DNA of 64,000 nt from Roseomonas aerilata DSM 19363 (GCF_000711725.1 NZ_JONP01000009.1:124001-188000); one strand, 5' to 3'. Numbered from the stretch's first letter, positions 50,150 to 59,807 are shown. Notes: generated by a model not told the origin, from the letters alone. Program-made: numbers and translations.

Positions 50150-51064
50150 TCAGGCCGGCAGGAAGTCGGGCACCGAAAGGTAGCGCTCCCCCGTGTCGTA
50201 GTTGAAGCCGAGCACGCGCGCGCCCTGTGGCAGTTCCGGCAGCTTCTGCGCGATGGCCGCGAGCGTCGCGCCGGAGGAGATGCCGACCAGCAGCCCCTCC
50301 TCGCGTGCCGAGCGGCGGGCGTATTCCTTCGCGTCGTCGGCGGAGACCTGGATCACGCCGTCGAGCAGCGCGACGTGCAGGTTAGCCGGCACGAAGCCCG
50401 CGCCGATCCCCTGGATAGGGTGCGGCGCGGGCGCCCCGCCCGAGATCACCGGGGAGGCCGCGGGCTCCACCGCGAAGACCTTCAGCCCCGGCCACTCCCC
50501 CTTCAGCACCTGGGCGCAGGCGGTGATGTGCCCGCCCGTGCCGACGCTGGTGATCAGCACGTCGATGCCCTCCGGGAAGTCGGCCAGGATCTCCCGCGCG
50601 GTGGTGCGGACGTGAATGTCGATGTTCGCGGGGTTCTCGAACTGCTGCGGCATCCAGGCGCCGGGGGTTGCCGCCACCAGCTCCTCCGCGCGGGCGATGG
50701 CGCCCTTCATGCCCTTCTCGCGCGGCGTCAGGTCGAAGGTGGCGCCATAGGCCTGCATCAGCCGGCGTCGCTCGACCGACATGCTCTCGGGCATGACGAG
50801 GATGAGGGTATAGCCCTTCACCGCCGCCGCCATGGCCAGGCCCACGCCCGTGTTGCCGGAGGTCGGCTCGATGATGGTGCCGCCGGGGCGGAGGGTGCCG
50901 TTCGCCTCCGCGGCCTCGATCATCGCAATACCGATCCGGTCCTTGATCGAGCCGCCGGGATTCGCGCGCTCGGACTTGATCCAGACCTCGGCCGAGGGGA
51001 AGAGCCGGCCGAGCCGGATATGCGGCGTGCCGCCAATGGTCTCGAGAACGCTCTGCGCCTTCAT
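50150..51064 (-). CDS. cysK: cysteine synthase A (O-acetylserine sulfhydrylase)
   Basis: 304 residues. PLP-binding Lys41 is in NPGGSIKDR, the substrate loop is [13 protein letters not shown], the phosphate-binding loop is [13 protein letters not shown], and ISSGATLAA holds the pyridine-nitrogen Ser. It makes cysteine from O-acetylserine and sulfide in the cytoplasm. The segment following the active site and the short length fit CysK rather than CysM. It stands alone, with no CysE nearby. Confidence 0.93.
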   Translation of the reverse strand: MKAQSVLETIGGTPHIRLGRLFPSAEVWIKSERANPGGSIKDRIGIAMIEAAEANGTLRPGGTIIEPTSGNTGVGLAMAAAVKGYTLILVMPESMSVERRRLMQAYGATFDLTPREKGMKGAIARAEELVAATPGAWMPQQFENPANIDIHVRTTAREILADFPEGIDVLITSVGTGGHITACAQVLKGEWPGLKVFAVEPAASPVISGGAPAPHPIQGIGAGFVPANLHVALLDGVIQVSADDAKEYARRSAREEGLLVGISSGATLAAIAQKLPELPQGARVLGFNYDTGERYLSVPDFLPA

Positions 51065-51126
51065 TTCGAAAACTCCTGCTCGGGCGGATGGGGTGCACGG
51101 TCTGCCGCGGCGCGCAAGCCCGGACC

Positions 51127-52356
51127 CTAGCCGCGCACGACGCCGGCCGTCCGCAGCCGAGCTAACTCCTCGGCGCCGACCAGCGGGGCGAGGATTTCCT
51201 CGTTGTGCTCGCCCAATCGCGGCGCCGGACGGGCCAGGATGCCCGGCGTCGCCGAGAGGCGCGGCACCTCCCCGTGCATGGGCAGCCAGCCGCCGGGCAT
51301 GCTCTCGTCCGGCACCTCAACCAACGACTGGCGCTCGGCCACGAAGGCGTCGTCCAGCAGGCCGGCCGCATCCTTGATGGGCCCGATGGTGACCCCGGCC
51401 GCGTCGAAATGCGCCAGGTTCTCCGCCGTGGTCCGCTCCGCGACGAAGCCGGCGACGATGCCGTCTAGCACCTCCCAGTTGCGGAGGCGGTCGGGGTTGG
51501 TGCGGAAGCGTGGATCCTCTATCAGCTCGGGCCGCCCGATCGAGCGGAACAGCTTCTCCGTCATCCCCTGGGTGGAGGAGGAGAGGCAGACCCAGCCCCC
51601 GTCCTTCGTGCGATAGGCGTTGCGCGGCGCGGTGTTGGTGGAACGGCTGCCCGTCCGCTGCTTCAGCTTCCCGGTGACGGCGTAGTTAGCCGTCTGCGGC
51701 TCCAGCACCGCCAGCATCGGGTCGAAAAGGGAGAGGTCGATCACCTGACCCTGGCCAGTCGCCTCCGCGTGCCGGAGGGCGATCAGCGCGGCAGCGGAAC
51801 CGTAGAGGCCAGCATAGGCATCGCCCATAAACATTGGCGGCAGCACCGGCTCGCGGTCCGCGAAGCCGTTGATGGCAGCGAAGCCGGAGTAGCCCTCCAC
51901 CAGCGTCCCGAAGCCCGGCTTGTGGCGGAAGGGTCCCGTCTGCCCCCAGCCGGAGACGCGCACGATCACAAGTGACGGGTTGGCTTCCAGCAGCGCTGCC
52001 GGCTCCAGCCCCATCGCCTCCAGCACGCCCGGCCGGAAGCTCTCGACGAGCATGCTCGCGCCTTCGGCCAACCGCCGGACGAGCGCCTGCGCCTCGGTGT
52101 GACGGAGGTCGAGGCAGAGGCTCCGCTTGTTGCGGCACCAGGTCTTCCAGGAGGTCTCGATGCCCTGAACCTTCCAGGCGCGGAGCGAATCGCCCTCGGG
52201 CGGCTCCACCTTCACCACCTCCGCCCCGTGGTCGGCGAGGACCTTTGTCAGCAGGTTGCCCGCGACGAGCCGCGAGAGGTCGATCACGCGGACGCCGTCC
52301 AGCGCGCCGCGCGCGGTGGGGTCGAAGTCGCGGCGGTGCAGGGGCGTGGGGCTCAT
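51127..52356 (-). CDS. CaiB/BaiF-family (class III) CoA-transferase
   Basis: 409 residues from an ATG at 52356 overlapping the stop of the upstream lyase gene (ATGA). Family III signatures are [61 protein letters not shown] and a predicted active-site Asp in [16 protein letters not shown]. It transfers CoA between carboxylic acids. Pairing with a CitE-like lyase suggests activation and cleavage of the same C4-C6 dicarboxylate, such as citramalate or a methylated malate, but the substrates cannot be fixed from sequence. Confidence 0.92.
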   Translation of the reverse strand: MSPTPLHRRDFDPTARGALDGVRVIDLSRLVAGNLLTKVLADHGAEVVKVEPPEGDSLRAWKVQGIETSWKTWCRNKRSLCLDLRHTEAQALVRRLAEGASMLVESFRPGVLEAMGLEPAALLEANPSLVIVRVSGWGQTGPFRHKPGFGTLVEGYSGFAAINGFADREPVLPPMFMGDAYAGLYGSAAALIALRHAEATGQGQVIDLSLFDPMLAVLEPQTANYAVTGKLKQRTGSRSTNTAPRNAYRTKDGGWVCLSSSTQGMTEKLFRSIGRPELIEDPRFRTNPDRLRNWEVLDGIVAGFVAERTTAENLAHFDAAGVTIGPIKDAAGLLDDAFVAERQSLVEVPDESMPGGWLPMHGEVPRLSATPGILARPAPRLGEHNEEILAPLVGAEELARLRTAGVVRG

Positions 52357-53255
52357 GCTTCCGCCGTGCCCAGCCGCTCGGCCAACGCCACCAGCGCCCG
52401 CGCGCTCTCGATGAAGGGGGCGTCCACCATCTGGCCCTCCACCAGGAAGGCGCCGGTGCCGCCGGCGATCCGCTCCCGCGCAGCCTTCAGCACGCGCCGT
52501 GCCCGGGCGATCTCGGCGGCGGAGGGGGCGAAGGCGGCGTTCACGATCGGCACCTGGCTCGGGTGGATGCAGGACTTCCCGGCGAAGCCGAGACGCCGCG
52601 CGGCCTCCGCCTCGGCCTTGCAGCGCTCCGGCGCGTCCACGGCCGCGAGGGAGCCGTCGAAGCACGGGATGCCTGCCGCAGCGGCCGCGAAGCGCACCAC
52701 AAGTCGCACATGGTCGAGCGCCGCCTCGCTGTCCCGCGCAATCCGCGCGGGCTCGAAGAGGTCGCCGTAGCCGATCTGCAGACCGACAACGCGCGGATGG
52801 GCCGCCGCGATCTCCGCCGCCGCGTGCAGGCCGCGTGGCGTCTCGATATTGGCGAGCAGGCCGACCTTTCCAGTGATCCCCGCCACCGCCTCGGCGGCTT
52901 CCAACGCAGCGGCGGCGGCGTGGATGTCGGCGGCCGACTCCGCCATGGGCAGGTTCACGACATCAAGGCCGGGCCCGATAATGGCTCGAAGATCGGCCTC
53001 GAAGAGCGGCGTCGCGAGGCCGTTCACGCGCACGATCATGACCTTCGCCGGCGCTCCGACCGCGCGCGGCCGCAGGGACCGCAGGAAGGTCGCGACAGCG
53101 CCCCGCGCCTCCTCCTTCCGCCCCGGCGCCACCGCGTCCTCAAGGTCGAGGGAGAGCGCATCCGCCGCCGTGGCCACCGCCTTCCCGAACAATTCCGGCC
53201 GGCTGCCCGGCACGAAGAGCTTCGAGCGCATGAGGGCGAGGGACGGCATTGTCAT
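52353..53255 (-). CDS. CitE-like CoA-ester lyase (HpcH/HpaI aldolase family)
   Basis: 300 residues. The TIM-barrel lyase shows RSKLFVPGSRPELFGKA, ALSLDLEDAVAPGRKEEAR with metal-binding acids, IVRVNGLATPLFEADL, GLLANIETPRGL with the metal Glu, and LGFAGKSCIHPSQVPIVNAA. Members include citramalyl-CoA, malyl-CoA and (3S)-malyl-CoA lyases or thioesterases. It is the first gene of a two-gene minus-strand operon with the CoA-transferase. The start at 53255 includes a short leader (MTMPSLALM); an internal ATG is possible. Confidence 0.9.
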   Translation of the reverse strand: MTMPSLALMRSKLFVPGSRPELFGKAVATAADALSLDLEDAVAPGRKEEARGAVATFLRSLRPRAVGAPAKVMIVRVNGLATPLFEADLRAIIGPGLDVVNLPMAESAADIHAAAAALEAAEAVAGITGKVGLLANIETPRGLHAAAEIAAAHPRVVGLQIGYGDLFEPARIARDSEAALDHVRLVVRFAAAAAGIPCFDGSLAAVDAPERCKAEAEAARRLGFAGKSCIHPSQVPIVNAAFAPSAAEIARARRVLKAARERIAGGTGAFLVEGQMVDAPFIESARALVALAERLGTAEA

Positions 53256-53322
53256 CGGCCCGGTCTAGGCCGGGCGCCCGAACTTGTCGACAATCGGCCC
53301 CGACGACGGGGGAGGGTGGCGC

Positions 53323-53910
53323 ATGGCCGGATTCACGATCGAGCGGGGCGACCCGGTGCGCCGCCAGCGCGTCGCCGGCTGGCTGGACGGGCTGGACAGC
53401 GTATCGCCCGAGATGCGCGAGGCGATCATCACCGCCTGGGTCTCAGCCTGGGTCTCCAGCCCTTTCGAGATACTGGAGGAGATGCCTTACTCCCTCATCG
53501 CCCCCTCCTACCGCCTCATGGACCACGTGAACGAGGTAACGCGAGCGGGGATCGATCTCTCCCGCCGCGCCGCCCGCGACTGGGGGCGGGAGACGGACCC
53601 CGAGGTGATGATCCCGATCCTCGTCCTGCACGACATCGACAAGCCGCTGCTGATGGTGCGGGAGGAGGGGACCGTACGCGCATCCGCCCTGGCGGCCGAG
53701 CTGCCGCATGGCGTGCCCGGGGCGATGATGCTGCGCGACCTCGGCTTCCCGTCGAAGGTGGTCAACACCGTCGCGACCCACGCGACGAACGCGCCCTTCC
53801 ACGGCTCGACCACCGAGGCCTGGCTGCTGCACTACGCCGACCTCTTCGCGACCGACCACGCGCTGATGAGCACGGGGGGCAAGCCTTTCTACCAGCGCCA
53901 CTGGGCCTGA
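53323..53910 (+). CDS. HD-domain protein of unknown substrate
   Basis: 195 residues from the ATG at 53323, with GAGGGTGG upstream. The metal ligands of an HD hydrolase are visible as His in RLMDHVNEVT, the HD pair in VLHDIDKPLL, and His residues in VATHATNAPFHG, followed by an Asp-bearing YADLFATDHAL. The lid residues differ from dGTPases and from (p)ppGpp hydrolases. A cytoplasmic phosphohydrolase or a hydrolase of small organics is possible; relatives are often uncharacterised. It is divergent from the CitE-like gene. Confidence 0.8.
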   Translation: MAGFTIERGDPVRRQRVAGWLDGLDSVSPEMREAIITAWVSAWVSSPFEILEEMPYSLIAPSYRLMDHVNEVTRAGIDLSRRAARDWGRETDPEVMIPILVLHDIDKPLLMVREEGTVRASALAAELPHGVPGAMMLRDLGFPSKVVNTVATHATNAPFHGSTTEAWLLHYADLFATDHALMSTGGKPFYQRHWA

Positions 53911-53990
53911 CCTGCCGTAGAGGGCAACCACCCCTCGCCGGGCCGCGTTTCTCTCCTGCCCACGCGACTCCGGGCAGTAGGAGAGTGACG

Positions 53991-54176
53991 ATGGACAAGG
54001 ATCGGATTTCCGGCGCGGTAGACAAGGCCAAGGGCGCTATCAAGGACGCCGTCGGCTCCGCCACGGGCGACACGAAGACACAGGCCGAGGGCAAGGTCGA
54101 CAAGGCGAAAGGCACCGGCGAGAACGCGATGGGCGGTGCCAAGGACGCTCTGCGCGACGCTACCGACAAGCACTGA
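53991..54176 (+). CDS. CsbD-family stress protein
   Basis: 61 residues, highly charged, with the CsbD pattern GAVDKAKGAIKDAVGSATGD and KTQAEGKVDKAKGTGENAMG. AGGAGAGTGACG precedes the ATG. These small hydrophilic proteins are induced by general stress in many bacteria; their mechanism is not known. It stands alone with a strong terminator after it. Confidence 0.93.
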   Translation: MDKDRISGAVDKAKGAIKDAVGSATGDTKTQAEGKVDKAKGTGENAMGGAKDALRDATDKH

Positions 54177-54194
54177 CGGACTGAACCGAGCAGT

Positions 54195-54229
54195 GTGGCG
54201 GCGCGGCGGGCTTCCCGCGGCGCCGCCAC
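54195..54229. terminator. 16-bp GC-rich hairpin
   Basis: The 16-bp arms 54195-54210 and 54214-54229 are complementary except at one position, with loop CTT. It lies between the CsbD stop and the converging membrane-protein gene. It is one of the strongest hairpins in the window and a likely bidirectional terminator. Confidence 0.7.
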
Positions 54230-54241
54230 GCGTGTTGGCGT

Positions 54242-54790
54242 TTAGTTCTGCGTATCGGCCGGCGCCCCGCGCCGCCAGTTTCCCGAGGGGTGCCGCCCGC
54301 GCAGCACCAGCCGGTCGGCCACTGCTCCGGCCGCGAAGGCGTAGATCCCCTTGTGAAGCAGGTCGACGACCTGTTCCTCCACCGGCCAGGTCCAGGGCGG
54401 CGCGCCGACGCCCGTCGCGTTCTCCAGCGTCTGGTCGTTCAGCAGGCGCAGGTTGAGGAAGAGGAAGGACCCGACCGGTCCACGGAAGCCGGAGCGCGAC
54501 ATGAGCGCCCGCGCGACGCCCAGCAGGATCCCCTGGCCCCAGTGCATGGCCCAGTTCAGCCCCAGCCGTTCCCGGTCGGGCCGCCGAGGGAGACCGAGAA
54601 GACGTTCCAGCGTGTGGGCGGGCACGTAGGAGTTGGGCCGCCCCGTGACGGCCTGTTCAAGCTTCTCCGCCAGGGTCATGGCGGCGACGCCAGCCATGCC
54701 CGCGAGGAGGCCTGCCAGCACCACGCCACCCGCATGGGATGCCCCCGTCTCCTGCAGGTATGTCGCCGCGCCCTCCCGCTCTCTCCACAT
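54242..54790 (-). CDS. small membrane protein of unknown function
   Basis: 182 residues. Hydrophobic segments at about 20-41 and 85-100 (WGQGILLGVARAL), a weaker one at 105-115, and one at 148-160 (IYAFAAGAVADRLV) suggest two to four helices. The segment NSYVPAHTLERLLGLPRRPD is hydrophilic and probably conserved. I do not recognise the family, though the helix-loop pattern resembles small YagU-type inner membrane proteins. It faces the CsbD gene and has no same-strand neighbour with a shared operon. Confidence 0.72.
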   Translation of the reverse strand: MWREREGAATYLQETGASHAGGVVLAGLLAGMAGVAAMTLAEKLEQAVTGRPNSYVPAHTLERLLGLPRRPDRERLGLNWAMHWGQGILLGVARALMSRSGFRGPVGSFLFLNLRLLNDQTLENATGVGAPPWTWPVEEQVVDLLHKGIYAFAAGAVADRLVLRGRHPSGNWRRGAPADTQN

Positions 54791-54861
54791 GCCCTGTCTT
54801 CCCGGTGTGTTGTTCCGTGTGACAGAACTGTCGGAAGATGGCAGCGGTTGCAGGCCGGCGC

Positions 54862-55476
54862 CTAGGCCGGTGCCGAGGGCTCCGGCACCGCGGCGGCCGC
54901 ATTGCCCACCTGGGCGACGTTCATCGCCATCAGCCCCGCCGAAAGCCGGGCGAGCCAGCGGGCCGCGCGCAGACGCACCTCGGACTGGCCCGCCGTGCTG
55001 TCCGGCAGGGTGCAGCCAGCCAGGGTGATCGCGGTGCCGAGAATCCGTGCCTCCAGCGCCGCGACCAGCGCCTCGGCGGGGGCGTCGCGCCCGAACTCGG
55101 TGTCGATGGCCTCCCCGGCGCGGTCGATCTCGGCCTCCACCCGCGCATCCTCCGCCGCGATGGATAGGATCTCGGCCGGCGGATCCGGCTCCTCGCCCGA
55201 GAGATGCGCCATGAGCCCCATGGCCGCGACGAGGGTGTGGATCGCCCCGCCATCTCCCCCACGGGAGGCGAAGGCGCCGTAGGCCACGGCCAGCGCCGCC
55301 TCGCCCAGCACTTCCCGCGTGTCGTCGCTCAGCGCCTCGATGGCGGGGGAGGCGTCGGCGACGCCATCTGCTGCCCCCGGGCCGGCGGCATCCACCGGCG
55401 GAAAGCCGCCCTCGCCGAAGGCACGGGTGATGGTCGCAAGGGCGTCGAACAACCGCTGCTCGGATACCTTGGTCAT
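54862..55476 (-). CDS. unknown Ala-rich helical protein
   Basis: 204 residues from the ATG at 55476, with AAGGAGAGCG upstream, which outweighs the longer frame. It is acidic and mostly helical, with VLGEAALAVAYGAFASRGGDG, HTLVAAMGLMAHLSGEE and RAARWLARLSAGLMAM; there is one Cys in TLAGCTLPD. It has a slight resemblance to TerB-like all-helical domains but no metal residues I can identify. It is a standalone gene between the small membrane protein and the GH1-like gene, all on the minus strand. Confidence 0.72.
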   Translation of the reverse strand: MTKVSEQRLFDALATITRAFGEGGFPPVDAAGPGAADGVADASPAIEALSDDTREVLGEAALAVAYGAFASRGGDGGAIHTLVAAMGLMAHLSGEEPDPPAEILSIAAEDARVEAEIDRAGEAIDTEFGRDAPAEALVAALEARILGTAITLAGCTLPDSTAGQSEVRLRAARWLARLSAGLMAMNVAQVGNAAAAVPEPSAPA

Positions 55477-55648
55477 GGCGCTCTCCTTGCTGAACCGGCA
55501 GAACGTGGCGGCGCGCCCGTCGTTCACCCGGCGGGCCGCGAATCCTGCTTCGCCCTCGCGGCCGAGGTGAAGCACGGCATCAACGCCGCCATAGGCGCCA
55601 GCCCGCCGCGCCGGTCGAACCCGGCGCGGAGCAGGGGAGGATGCGCCT

Positions 55649-56920
55649 TCAGCCCTGCCCGGCGAGGATCGGATGCAGGCAGGAGCCCTGGCGCGACAGC
55701 ACCTCGGACCAGCCGCGGATGAGCTTCTGGTAGGCGCGCCCGGCGGCCCGCGGCTTGCGATCGAGGTCGTAGAGGCCGCGTGGGTTCACCTTGCCGCGCT
55801 GCTGGCGGAGCGCCACGTCCCAGTCCACCTGGTCCGTCAGCGAGTACCAGGTGAAGCCGAGGATCGGCACGCCGTCCTGCCGCAGCCGCATGACGCCGGC
55901 CCACTGCTTCCACAGCCAGCGCTCGGCCTCGTCGCCATTCGGCCCCTCGTCGCAATTTGTCTCGGTGTGCATCACCGGCAGGCGGTAGCGGTCGTGGTAG
56001 AGGCGCGTGACGGGCCCGTAGCCGAAGACCTCCCCGGCCCAGCGGCTGCTGCCCTCGCCGGTAATGAGATGCTCGTTCGTGGCGTACCAGTCGTTGCCCA
56101 TGATGCAGTGGCGGCGCAGGTCCTGCGTCATGAAGAAGCGGTACTCGTCGCGCGTCATGCCGTTGTCGAGCAGGAACTCGTACATCGCGCTGCACACGCG
56201 CTGGCCGTAGTTGAGGTCGAGCGTCAGGAAACGTTCGCCGTTGCGGAAATCAGCGTGGGCGAGGGCCGCGGGGCATTCGGGGTGGAAGTGCTCGGTCGAT
56301 TCGGACTGCACGAAGAGCGCGTCCGGCCGCACCTCCAGGATCTTGTGCATGGCGAGCACGTTGGCGCGCACGACGTTCTTGATGGCCGTAACGTAGGAGC
56401 GATCGTCCTTCGCCTGCTCGTTCCACCACCCGTACTTGGCGGAGAAGACTGCCGTGATGAACATCTCGTTCACGGGGGTGTAGAGCTGCACCCACGGAAA
56501 GCGCCGAGCGAAGGCACCGGCGTAGTCGGCGAAGAGTTCCGGGAAGTCGATATTCTGGAAATCGCCGATCCAGTCCGGCACGCCGAAATGGCAGAGATCG
56601 ACGATCGGCACCGTGCCCTGCAGGCGAAGCGCGTCAAAGGCTTCCTCGGCAAAGCTGAAATCGTAGCGGCCGGGCGCTACGAAGCAGCGGTGCAGCTGCG
56701 GGCCGTAGCGGAGATAGCCGCAGCCCGTCTCCCGGACGAGGGCGAAGTCCTCGCGCCAGCGGTCGTAGTGGCCGCACTCGGCCAGCTGGTCGCGGCGGAT
56801 GCGGCCCCCGTCGATGGTGGGAGCGCTGTTCTCGATGCCCGTCGCGAACATGAAGCCCGGCCGGGCGGCCGGCGCGACGGCGGCGAAACGCGCGGCGGCG
56901 GCTTCGTTGAAGTCCAGCAT
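55649..56920 (-). CDS. family 1-like glycosyl hydrolase
   Basis: 423 residues, slightly shorter than typical GH1. The N-terminal segment FMFATGIENSAPTIDGGR and GYLRYGPQLHR start the barrel. The acid/base Glu152 is in LYTPVNEM and the nucleophile Glu320 in VMHTETNCDE. GFTWYSLTDQVDWDVAL and GLYDLDRKPRAAGRAY match the end of GH1 enzymes. There is no signal peptide, so it would act on imported glycosides. The sugar preference is unclear. The minus-strand leader region 56930-57000 has TTCAAC and TAACGT 17 bases apart as a possible promoter. Confidence 0.88.
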   Translation of the reverse strand: MLDFNEAAAARFAAVAPAARPGFMFATGIENSAPTIDGGRIRRDQLAECGHYDRWREDFALVRETGCGYLRYGPQLHRCFVAPGRYDFSFAEEAFDALRLQGTVPIVDLCHFGVPDWIGDFQNIDFPELFADYAGAFARRFPWVQLYTPVNEMFITAVFSAKYGWWNEQAKDDRSYVTAIKNVVRANVLAMHKILEVRPDALFVQSESTEHFHPECPAALAHADFRNGERFLTLDLNYGQRVCSAMYEFLLDNGMTRDEYRFFMTQDLRRHCIMGNDWYATNEHLITGEGSSRWAGEVFGYGPVTRLYHDRYRLPVMHTETNCDEGPNGDEAERWLWKQWAGVMRLRQDGVPILGFTWYSLTDQVDWDVALRQQRGKVNPRGLYDLDRKPRAAGRAYQKLIRGWSEVLSRQGSCLHPILAGQG

Positions 56921-57057
56921 GACCTTACCCTTGTCCCGGGAGGCCCCCCGCCTCCTCTCACGGGGACGTTATCGTTAGATCACGCATTGTTGAAGTGTTT
57001 TCTTGCGTTCTGCCGGCCTCTTTCGCGGGCGTGGTCCCGCTCGCCGGCCTGACTCGA

Positions 57058-58164
57058 CTATCCCTCCATCGGCGCGGAGGGGAAGGGCGGCACCTGTAAC
57101 GCGGCGTCAAAACCCAGCCCTGTGACAAAGCGGTTCCAAGCCGCCGCCTCCAGCGCTCCGCCGGAGGCCTGGGGATGCCCGTTGCCGTACTGCACGGGGT
57201 CAGCCCCCTCCGGCCGGTGATCGGCGAAGAAGCGAATGAGATCCGTGCCCGACCCGGCGCGCGCGGCGAAATGTACCCAGCCCGGCCGGTAGCCCGTATT
57301 GGCGGCGATCACGACCTTTCCCTTCAGCCGTCCCTTCCACTGCTGGGCGATCAGCGGGTGGATCTGGCAGGCCGAGTGCAGCGGGATGATCGCCACCTGC
57401 CCCTGGATGCGCGGCGCCGCGCGCCGGCCCTCCGCCAGTGCCTCCTGCACCTCGGCCCTGGCGGCCAGCAGCGCGGCCGTCTCGGGGTGCTCGCCCGACA
57501 GCACCTCCTTGGGGCCGCCTGCCTTCATCAGCAGCGCGAGGGCAGGGCCCGCATCGCCCGCGCTCGCCCGCCGCGGCGCGTTGACGAGGGAGACGGCGTT
57601 TCTCAGGGCGGTAATCCCCCAGCGCTCCCGAGCCGCCGCCAGCTCCGCGAAGCCTGCACCCTCCTCCATGTCGCCGATGATGCCGACGCCCGCGAGCCAG
57701 AGAAGGTCGTCCGCCTCCGTGATCCCCGCCGCGCACCACCAGGCGAGAAGCGAGGTGGTCGGCGTGGGGTGCAGGCCGTGCCCGCTGATAAGCACCGCCT
57801 CCTCCGGCACGCCGGTCGGGACATGGTGGTCGATCAACACTGTCGGCACGCCGGGCCGCGGCGGTTCCACCCGGGTGCCGAGGTCGGCGATGATGAGCCC
57901 GCCCATCCCGCGCCCACGAAGCTCCGCCGCCATCTCCGGGGACCAGACATTCTCGCCCCGCCCGAGCACCCGCACCTCTGTCGCACGGCCGGTGCGAGCG
58001 AGGGCGCGTACGAGGATGGCGGTGGAGGAGAGCCCGTCCGCGTCGTGGTGGCCGAGGATGAGGATCGGCTTCGCCGCATCGAAGCCGGCCAGGGCGACAC
58101 GGAACTCCGCCTGCCGGGCCGCGACCCAGGCCGCGTCCGGTGATCCCGCTGTGTTCGTGTCCAT
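57058..58164 (-). CDS. DHH-family phosphoesterase
   Basis: 368 residues. Motif I is LILGHHDADGLSS (residues about 36-47), motif II is LIIADLGT, and motif III with the name-giving DHH is VLIDHHVPTG (residues 112-114). A GDMEEGAGF segment marks motif IV. The C-terminal DHHA1 domain includes NTGYRPGWVHFAARAGSG and a glycine-rich GNGHPQASGGAL substrate clamp. Such proteins hydrolyse short oligonucleotides or cyclic dinucleotides, or act as RecJ-like exonucleases; the size and lack of an OB domain fit the small nanoRNase/single-strand class. Metal: manganese expected. Confidence 0.88.
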   Translation of the reverse strand: MDTNTAGSPDAAWVAARQAEFRVALAGFDAAKPILILGHHDADGLSSTAILVRALARTGRATEVRVLGRGENVWSPEMAAELRGRGMGGLIIADLGTRVEPPRPGVPTVLIDHHVPTGVPEEAVLISGHGLHPTPTTSLLAWWCAAGITEADDLLWLAGVGIIGDMEEGAGFAELAAARERWGITALRNAVSLVNAPRRASAGDAGPALALLMKAGGPKEVLSGEHPETAALLAARAEVQEALAEGRRAAPRIQGQVAIIPLHSACQIHPLIAQQWKGRLKGKVVIAANTGYRPGWVHFAARAGSGTDLIRFFADHRPEGADPVQYGNGHPQASGGALEAAAWNRFVTGLGFDAALQVPPFPSAPMEG

Positions 58165-58232
58165 GAGAACCTTCCCGTTCCGCCGGGTCAGGAACCCGCG
58201 GGGCCGGGGAAGGTTGGGGCTGACGCCGCCGC

Positions 58233-59807
58233 TCAGGGGCTGGCGGACTGGCCGCCGGGGCTCGCCTCCGGGCCGGTGCCGTTCGTGGGCACCGCGCGCT
58301 GCGGTGCTGCCTGACGCTCCCGCGCGAGCTGCCCGCCCAGCTCCGACAGCTCCCGCCGCTGCTGCTCCAGCCGGGCCTGCGCCTCGGCGACCTGCCCGGT
58401 CAGTTCCTGCCGGCGCTGCTCAAGGCTCCGCACCTCGTTCCGCAGGCTCTGCGCTTGGTCGCGAAGCTGGGACTGCTCCTGGCGCGCGCCATCGGCGGTG
58501 ACGGAGATCTGCTGCACCTGCGCCTCCATGCTGCGCATGCGGCCGCCCGCCTCGTCCGCGGCGCGGTTCACGCCGGCCAGACGCCCCTCTGCCTCCCGCA
58601 GGGCCGCCTGCCGGGTGGCCAGCTCCGCCGTCACCGCGTCGGCCTGGGAACGCGCGGCCTGCAGGCGGCGCTCCTCGGCGGTCGTGCCCTCGCGTAGCTC
58701 AGCGAGGTGGCGCTCGGCCGCGGCGACCTGCGTGCGAAGCTCGGCGCTGCGCGCCTCCAAGCCACGCAGCGTGTTCGCCGCCTCGTCCCGCGCGGCAGAG
58801 ATGCGCGTCAGCTCGGCCTGCGCCTGGGTCACGGCGGACTGGCGCTCGTTCACGCTGCCCTCTGCGCTGGCCAGGGCGGTGCGAAGGTCGTTCAGGCGTC
58901 GCTCCGCAACGCCTGTGGAGTCCGTAAGCCCCGCCGAGCGCGTCTCCAGCGTGCGGACCCGGCCGGCAGCCTCGTCTGCGGCCTGGTTCGTGCGCGCGAG
59001 CCGCGTATCGGCCTCGGCGATGGAGGCGCGGCGCGCAGCGAGGTCGCGCTCTGCGGCGGAGGTGTCGTTGCGGAGTCTGGCGAGGCGCCCCTCGGTTTCG
59101 GTGCTCGCGCGCTGCCGCTCCGTGAGGGATCGCTGCGCCTCCTCGATCGAGGTCCGCAGCGCGGCGAGGCGCCCGTTCTCCGCCACGCCCTGCTGGCGCA
59201 GATCGCCCAGGCGGCGCTCCTCAGCGGCGGCGGCCTCGCGCAGTCCGGAGAGACGGCGCTCCTCCGCCGTCGTCCGCTCGTTTAGCGCGGCCAGCCGTCC
59301 GTCCTGCGCGGTGGATTGCTCGCGCAGCCCCGCGAGGCGGCGCTCGGCCGCGGAAACCTGTTCCTGCAAGCCGGCGAGGTTGCGCTCGGCTTCAGCAATG
59401 GTGCCGCGCCGCTCCTCCGTCACCTGATGGAGCTGCCCGGCGTCGTTCTGCAGCCCGGCAAGGCGGCGCTCCTCGGTTGAAAGTCGCTCCCGCAGCGCGC
59501 GGGCCTGCTGCTCGGCCGCGGCGCGCGAGCGCTGTGAGGTGGCGAGCGCGCGCTGCGCCTGCGCCAGCCTTCCTTCGAGCGCGGCCAGGTCGCCGGCGGC
59601 ACGCCGCTCGGCGGCAAGGGTCGATTCGAGTTCTCCCACCCGCTGCTGCAGTGCGGAGCCGCGCGCCTGGGAAGCCTGAAGGGAGCTCTCCATCGACGCG
59701 ATGCGCGAGTTCGGCTGGATCGAGACGCCGCATCCCGCCAGGGGGGCGATGAGCACCGGCACCATGGCCAGGACGGCCGGCCGCGACCAGAGCGGGACAT
59801 TCACCAT
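58233..59807 (-). CDS. lipoprotein with long repetitive coiled coil
   Basis: 524 residues from the ATG at 59807. The signal ends with lipobox LAGC (PVLIAPLAGC), so the lipidated Cys is at about residue 22. The rest is a nearly uninterrupted coiled coil of regular units such as AEERRLAGL and TTAEERRLSGLREAAAAE (unit length 21-28 residues), ending in a Gly/Pro/Ser tail. It should extend as a long rod from a membrane into the periplasm. It shares composition and repeat style with the single-span protein at 1656-3212, suggesting paralogous or functionally paired envelope spacers. No known domain beyond the coiled coil is seen. Confidence 0.75.
   Translation of the reverse strand: MVNVPLWSRPAVLAMVPVLIAPLAGCGVSIQPNSRIASMESSLQASQARGSALQQRVGELESTLAAERRAAGDLAALEGRLAQAQRALATSQRSRAAAEQQARALRERLSTEERRLAGLQNDAGQLHQVTEERRGTIAEAERNLAGLQEQVSAAERRLAGLREQSTAQDGRLAALNERTTAEERRLSGLREAAAAEERRLGDLRQQGVAENGRLAALRTSIEEAQRSLTERQRASTETEGRLARLRNDTSAAERDLAARRASIAEADTRLARTNQAADEAAGRVRTLETRSAGLTDSTGVAERRLNDLRTALASAEGSVNERQSAVTQAQAELTRISAARDEAANTLRGLEARSAELRTQVAAAERHLAELREGTTAEERRLQAARSQADAVTAELATRQAALREAEGRLAGVNRAADEAGGRMRSMEAQVQQISVTADGARQEQSQLRDQAQSLRNEVRSLEQRRQELTGQVAEAQARLEQQRRELSELGGQLARERQAAPQRAVPTNGTGPEASPGGQSASP

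Noticed and set aside
58455-59427. Long plus-strand frames opposite the lipoprotein coiled coil
   Set aside because: Composition is the mirror of the repetitive coding strand; no ribosome site or domain is seen.
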